Assembly: GCA_029859385.1 (NCBI GenBank)
Contig: JAOUDF010000084.1
Span: 1-10,122, forward strand
Reading direction: 5' to 3'
DNA from: Nitrospirota bacterium
GTDB taxonomy: Bacteria > Nitrospirota > JAOUDF01
Length of the DNA stretch: 10,122 nt
The notes under the pieces were generated by a model. That model was not told the DNA's origin. It searched no databases and worked only from the letters and a program-made list of their open reading frames with translations. Position numbers and translations under genes: made by a program. Within the stretch, counting starts at the first letter, position 1, and every line of letters starts with the position of its first letter. Below are positions 6,525 through 10,122 of this stretch, in pieces.

Positions 6525-7813
6525 CCTTCTCCCCCCTTTTTCTCAGGATGCAACGGCAGAAATACGGAGAAGGTGGTGCCGAGTCCGGGCTGGCTTTCCA
6601 CCTCAATCTTTCCGCCATGATATACAATGATCTTCTGGACCAGGGCCAGCCCCAGCCCCGTTCCCCGCTCCTTCGTCGTAAAAAATGGTGTGTATATCTT
6701 CTGGACCTTTTCCTTGGGTATGCCCACCCCATTGTCTTTAATGGCAACTTCAACAAAGGGCTTTGCCGTGCGAACCGTCACAGCTATCTCTCCACTCTTA
6801 TCGGGGATCGCCTCAATGGCGTTCTGTACAAGGTTCTGAAATGCCTGGCGCAGGAGAAGATCATCCGCCATTATAACCGGAGCATTCGCCGAAAAATTGG
6901 TCTTGACGGTTATGCCGGAATCTTCAAACCGCTTGGAAAACGACTGGATGATACTGCCCAGCAGTTCGGGCAACGACACCGCCGAAGCATTGATATCGGT
7001 CGGGCGGGCAAAGGCAAGGAACTCGGTGATGATCCGGTTCATGCCGTTGATCTCTTCGATAATTCCCTGAATGATCTCCTGGTTATGGCTGTCTTTCTTC
7101 AGCCGCTTGGAAAGCAGTTCAACATAGCCTGAGATCACACCCATGGGGTTTCTCAGTTCATGAGCTATCCCGGCGGACATCTCTCCCAGTACCGTCATTT
7201 TTTCCCGCAGCTCGACCTGCTCCTTGAGAAGCTTGATCTCCGTAAGATCGGTAAAGACCAGGATAGTGCCGATCAGGTTGCCCGAGCGGTTCATAAGCGC
7301 GGAGACCGTCAGCCCAATCCAGATGTCATCGCCGGCCTGCTTGCGGAAGCTTACTTCCGTCCTGCGACAGGGACCCGGATCGCTCATCACGTCATCGAGC
7401 ATTTGACATACCCTCTTGGAACCGCTGAACAGCATGTTGCATGAGGTCCCGATCGTTTCCGCTGAATCAATTCCCAGCAGTTCCTCCGCCGCCTTGTTGA
7501 AGGTGACTATTTTCTTGTCAAGGTTGAAGGTAATAACGCCGCTGGTAACGCTCCGGAGTACGTCCTCCGTATAGTTCTCAATCTCGTCGGCCCGCTCTTC
7601 GGCCATGACACGAAGGCGACGGAGTTCATCTTCGCTCTCCTTGAGGCGCGTCACCATGTTCTGGAAGGTATTGACCACAAAACCAAGGTCGGGGTTCTGG
7701 GTTGTCGTCAGATCACGCTCCGCCTTCTTGAGCCTGAAGATCAGCTTCGCCAGATAGATGATCATCATGGCAAGCAGCATCAATCCGAACAGTATGATAA
7801 GCGGCTGGTTCAT
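6521..7813 (-). CDS. pilS: PAS-containing membrane histidine kinase, PilS/NtrB type
   Basis: A 430-residue sensor kinase. Order of parts: one N-terminal membrane helix (about 4-27), a charged, probably coiled-coil linker (about 50-85), a PAS domain (about 82-195, ending GTILVFTDLTEIK), the HisKA dimerisation/phosphorylation domain with H218 in AGIAHELRNPMG, and an HATPase domain with N-box QNLVQNAIEA (N331), G1 box DNGVGIP (360-366) and G2 box GTGLGLALV (384-392). All kinase motifs are intact. It autophosphorylates on H218 and should pass the phosphate to D52 of the next gene product. Unlike Pseudomonas PilS, which has six membrane helices, this protein has one helix and no periplasmic domain, so signals probably reach it through the PAS domain or membrane partners. 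The PAS region carries three cysteines (C125, C136, C149). The gene starts 6 bp after pilD, with AGGG upstream of the ATG, and overlaps pilR by 4 bp. The name pilS is from context; NtrB-like kinase is the safe family call. Confidence 0.9.
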   Translation of the reverse strand: MNQPLIILFGLMLLAMMIIYLAKLIFRLKKAERDLTTTQNPDLGFVVNTFQNMVTRLKESEDELRRLRVMAEERADEIENYTEDVLRSVTSGVITFNLDKKIVTFNKAAEELLGIDSAETIGTSCNMLFSGSKRVCQMLDDVMSDPGPCRRTEVSFRKQAGDDIWIGLTVSALMNRSGNLIGTILVFTDLTEIKLLKEQVELREKMTVLGEMSAGIAHELRNPMGVISGYVELLSKRLKKDSHNQEIIQGIIEEINGMNRIITEFLAFARPTDINASAVSLPELLGSIIQSFSKRFEDSGITVKTNFSANAPVIMADDLLLRQAFQNLVQNAIEAIPDKSGEIAVTVRTAKPFVEVAIKDNGVGIPKEKVQKIYTPFFTTKERGTGLGLALVQKIIVYHGGKIEVESQPGLGTTFSVFLPLHPEKKGGEG

Positions 7814-7819
7814 TTTACC

Positions 7820-8575
7820 CTATAGTTGAAAACCGGTATACCAGGTAACGAGCTGCTCACCCCAGAAGAGCGCGACCAAAGCCCCGGTTGCAAGAAAAGG
7901 CCCGAAAGGCACCGCATGTTTTCGCCCCCTGCCTTTCACCGCCATGAGGAAGATTCCCACTATGGCCCCCATCAGCGACCCGATCAGGGTGGTAATTATA
8001 ATAGCCTTCCACCCGAGGAATGCCCCCAGCATGGCCATGAGTTTTATATCGCCGCCTCCCATGCCGCCGCGACTGATGACCGCGATGAGGTAAAACCCGC
8101 CGCCGCCTGCTGCCAATCCGATCAGAGCGTCCACAAGCCCTGTGGGCAGCAGAAACGTGGAACAGATGAGGCCAAGCGGAATTCCCGGCAGGGTAATTCT
8201 GTCGGGGATGATCTGATGTTCAAGGTCAATGACGGCAATGACTATCAGGGCCGACAAAAGGAGCAGATAGACCGGCGTCTCCTGAGATACCCCGAAGATC
8301 GCCACGGCAACGAAAAAAAGCACGCCTGTCGCCAGCTCAACCATCGGGTACTGCCATGAGATGGAGGCCTTGCAATGCCGACAACGTCCGCCAAGGACCA
8401 GATAGCTGAGAACAGGGATATTGTCATGCCAGCGGATGGAGCTGCCGCAACCGGGACAGTGCGATGCAGGGAACACTACCGATTCCTGTTTGGGCAGCCG
8501 GTAAATGCAGACGTTCAAGAAGCTCCCTACAGCCAGGCCAAACAGAAAGGCGGCGGCATTTATTCCGAACTCCAT
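7820..8575 (-). CDS. pilD: Prepilin peptidase/N-methyltransferase PilD
   Basis: A 251-residue polytopic membrane protein of the type IV prepilin leader peptidase family. The N-terminal part contains GSFLNVCIYRLP (17-28) and the zinc-type cysteine pairs C40-P-G-C43 and C65-R-H-C68, typical of bifunctional peptidase/methyltransferases. The aspartyl protease residues are D117 (AVIDLEHQIIPD) and D176 in GGGDIKL, the GxGD-like motif; both are present. VPFGPFLATGA (222-232) is the conserved C-terminal signature. It cuts prepilin leaders after glycine at the inner membrane and N-methylates the new first residue, so it would process PilV, PilW and PilX encoded downstream. The length is normal for the family. 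The start overlaps the stop of the preceding small gene by one base (TGATG), and pilS follows 6 bp after its stop, so all are likely cotranscribed. Confidence 0.96.
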   Translation of the reverse strand: MEFGINAAAFLFGLAVGSFLNVCIYRLPKQESVVFPASHCPGCGSSIRWHDNIPVLSYLVLGGRCRHCKASISWQYPMVELATGVLFFVAVAIFGVSQETPVYLLLLSALIVIAVIDLEHQIIPDRITLPGIPLGLICSTFLLPTGLVDALIGLAAGGGGFYLIAVISRGGMGGGDIKLMAMLGAFLGWKAIIITTLIGSLMGAIVGIFLMAVKGRGRKHAVPFGPFLATGALVALFWGEQLVTWYTGFQL

Positions 8576-8928
8576 CAGGGGTTGCTCTCTCTCAGATAGC
8601 CGTCATCCATTACCCCGGACAGGGTAAGTTCATTCGCCGAGGTTTGCAGTTTTGCCATCTCGCGGTGAGCTTCCCTGGCTTCATCAAGGGCGTCCGACAG
8701 CTCGGCATCAGCAAGATTGACTGCCCCCTCCGATTCAATCGACAGGAAGGCCCGCTCGCCGATCTTTCGATAGGTAACGTCGAGCCGACGCTCTATCTTC
8801 CCTTTTTCCACGAGTATTTTCGCCACGCTGACCTCAATCCTCACCCTTTCGGCGACGATCGTGAGCCACCTGACGATCTGTTCCCGCGCATTATCAAGAT
8901 TTGTGACAACCCTGTTCCACAAAACCAT
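8575..8928 (-). CDS. Conserved-looking small coiled-coil protein, function unknown
   Basis: A 117-residue protein that I do not recognise. I chose the ATG at 8928 because a perfect AAGGAGG (8940-8934) sits five bases before it. An in-frame ATG 19 codons upstream lacks such a site and would add a low-complexity stretch. The protein begins MVLWNRVVTNLDNAREQIVRW. It is highly charged and predicted mostly helical: residues about 10-60 (LDNAREQIVRW to RKIGERAF) and about 75-105 (ADAELSDALDEAREAHREMA) show heptad-like spacing of A/L/V. There are no cysteines, no signal peptide and no membrane segment, so it is probably cytoplasmic. It overlaps pilD by one base (TGATG), suggesting translational coupling and a shared role, perhaps in pilus assembly or simply co-expression. 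That role is inference. Confidence 0.8.
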   Translation of the reverse strand: MVLWNRVVTNLDNAREQIVRWLTIVAERVRIEVSVAKILVEKGKIERRLDVTYRKIGERAFLSIESEGAVNLADAELSDALDEAREAHREMAKLQTSANELTLSGVMDDGYLRESNP

Positions 8929-8933
8929 TGCAA

Positions 8934-8940
8934 CCTCCTT
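8934..8940 (-). promoter_or_regulatory. Ribosome binding site deciding the start of the small gene
   Basis: AAGGAGG on the minus strand lies five bases before the ATG at 8928. It is the reason for preferring this start to the in-frame upstream ATG at 8985. Confidence 0.8.
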
Positions 8941-9011
8941 ATCGGAAGAACCTTCGCTATTCTGTAGGGGCGCTGCCGACAACACCCAGTTTCAGATTAC
9001 CGATTTCAGGT

Positions 9012-10122
9012 TTACGCCCTGACCAGCCCTATCTTCCCCTTCCAGCGTCTATCCGCCGCCGCCCGCAATACTTGATGCTCAGGGAGCTCCAGTCCGGGGT
9101 CTTTTCCAACCAGTTCAAAGGCATCATCCCTGGCCTGCTGAAGGATATCGGCATCACGAAGGATATGGGCAACCCGGAGATCGGGCAATCCGGCCTGGCG
9201 GCTGCCGAAAAATTCCCCCGGACCGCGGATTTCGAGATCCTTCTCCGCCAGCATGAAACCGTCGCGGGTCGTTTTTATAGCTTCGAGCCGTGCACGGCCA
9301 TCATCGGACATGGGCCAGGTGGTCATCAGCAGGCAGTAGGACTTTTCCGCACCCCTGCCGACCCTTCCCCGCAACTGGTGCAACTGGGCAAGGCCAAACC
9401 GCTCCGCATGCTCCACCACCATGACCGTAGCGTTGGGGACATCGACCCCTACCTCCACCACCGTCGTGGAAACAAGGACCCGGATATCGCCCCTTTTAAA
9501 GGCATCCATGGTCGCCTCTTTTTCTTCGGCCTTCATCCGGCCGTGGAGCATCGCCACCCGATAATCCCTGAACACCCCTTCCTGCAGCGACGCGGCCATC
9601 TCCTGCACCGCCTTGAGTTCCTTAACGGCACTCCCGCGTTTCGGCTTTCCCTCGTCTTCGCCGTCACCCTTGTCCTCTATAAGGGGACAGATGATATAGG
9701 CCTGCCGCCCCTTTTTCAGCTCCTGTATCACGAAATGGTTGAGTTTGTCCCGCGATTTTTCGGAGAGGACGGTGGTTTCGATGGCCTGCCGCCCGGGCGG
9801 AAGCTGGTTGATGATCGACACATCGAGGTCGCCGTAAAGGGTCAACGCCAGCGTTCGAGGTATGGGGGTCGCGGTCATTACCAGCACGTCAGGGACGAGA
9901 CCAGAGCCCTTCGATCCTTCCTCCCCTTTCTGTCGAAGCGTCGCCCTCTGACTGACGCCGAAGCGATGCTGCTCATCAATGACAGCGAGGCCAAGCTTTT
10001 TAAACACCACCTCTTCCTGGATCACTGCATGGGTGCCGATAATTAGTTGGCAGGCACCGTCGGCGACTGCCGCCAGGGCCTCCTTTCGCTCTTTTCCCTT
10101 GAGGGAACTGGTCAGCAGCGCG
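9012..10122 (-). CDS. recG: ATP-dependent DNA helicase RecG, C-terminal part (N-terminus beyond window)
   Basis: The frame is open from the right edge to a TAA at 9014-9012 (369 complete codons). It covers somewhat more than half of a typical RecG (about 690 residues in E. coli). Visible parts: the segment ending LTSSLKGKERKEAL, GTHAVIQEE and the DExH box DEQHRFGVSQR; MTATPIPRTLALTLYGD (motif III region); the second RecA-like lobe with VSTTVVEVGVDVPNA and AERFGLAQLHQLRGRVGRG (motifs V and VI); and the RecG C-terminal region with PGEFFGSRQAGLPDLRVA. The wedge domain and Walker A are outside the window. RecG remodels stalled replication forks and branch-migrates junctions. Internal GTG/ATG codons are not the start, because the homology continues upstream to the edge. 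It lies 83 bp ahead of the small gene on the same strand, and no convincing terminator separates them. Confidence 0.97.
   Translation of the reverse strand, partial: ALLTSSLKGKERKEALAAVADGACQLIIGTHAVIQEEVVFKKLGLAVIDEQHRFGVSQRATLRQKGEEGSKGSGLVPDVLVMTATPIPRTLALTLYGDLDVSIINQLPPGRQAIETTVLSEKSRDKLNHFVIQELKKGRQAYIICPLIEDKGDGEDEGKPKRGSAVKELKAVQEMAASLQEGVFRDYRVAMLHGRMKAEEKEATMDAFKRGDIRVLVSTTVVEVGVDVPNATVMVVEHAERFGLAQLHQLRGRVGRGAEKSYCLLMTTWPMSDDGRARLEAIKTTRDGFMLAEKDLEIRGPGEFFGSRQAGLPDLRVAHILRDADILQQARDDAFELVGKDPGLELPEHQVLRAAADRRWKGKIGLVRA

Noticed and set aside
8929..9011. Terminator or promoter between recG and the small gene
   Set aside because: Only a 4-bp stem (GAAG/CTTC) without a T-run, and no convincing -35/-10 or -24/-12 pair, can be seen. 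The imperfect direct repeat CTGAAATCGG/CTGAAACTGG is too short to interpret.
8928..10046. Long plus-strand open frame (372 codons) opposite recG
   Set aside because: It is antisense to a frame with unmistakable RecG motifs, has no ribosome binding site of its own, and its composition (rich in H, P, R) is typical of shadow frames.

Overview
All genes in this window lie on the minus strand. The window reads as a type IV pilus assembly and regulation locus next to the 3' part of recG. The gene set (pilD, an NtrB-type kinase, an NtrC-type regulator, then pilV-pilW-pilX-pilY1) and the style of the proteins suggest a Geobacter/Desulfuromonas-like bacterium (Desulfobacterota). This is inferred from gene content and protein style only, since nothing could be compared against a database.

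In the direction of transcription (high to low coordinates): (1) recG, of which 369 C-terminal codons are visible and the N-terminal part lies beyond the right edge; (2) an 83-bp gap with no convincing terminator; (3) a small charged, probably coiled-coil protein of unknown function; (4) pilD, the prepilin peptidase, whose start overlaps the previous stop (TGATG); (5) a membrane-anchored PAS histidine kinase of the PilS/NtrB type; (6) a PilR/NtrC-type sigma-54 activator that starts with GTG inside the kinase stop codon; (7) a 282-bp gap carrying a strong-looking sigma-54 (-24/-12) promoter, an upstream 12-bp palindrome and an A/T-rich tract between them; (8) three minor prepilins, pilV, pilW and pilX; (9) pilY1, the large secreted tip adhesin, which is open for 1015 codons and runs off the left edge of the window.

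The genes form a coherent circuit. PilD processes the prepilins. The kinase and activator form a two-component pair of the class that works with sigma-54. The one clear sigma-54 promoter in the window sits directly in front of the minor pilin/pilY1 operon. PilV, PilW and PilX are expected to form the pilus tip/initiation complex that carries PilY1. The most notable points are the promoter/enhancer arrangement, the degenerate VWA metal site and several acidic (Ca-binding-like) loops in PilY1, a kinase whose membrane part is one helix instead of the multi-pass sensor of Pseudomonas PilS, and the unknown small protein coupled to pilD. I saw no RNA genes, insertion sequences, CRISPR arrays or attachment sites.
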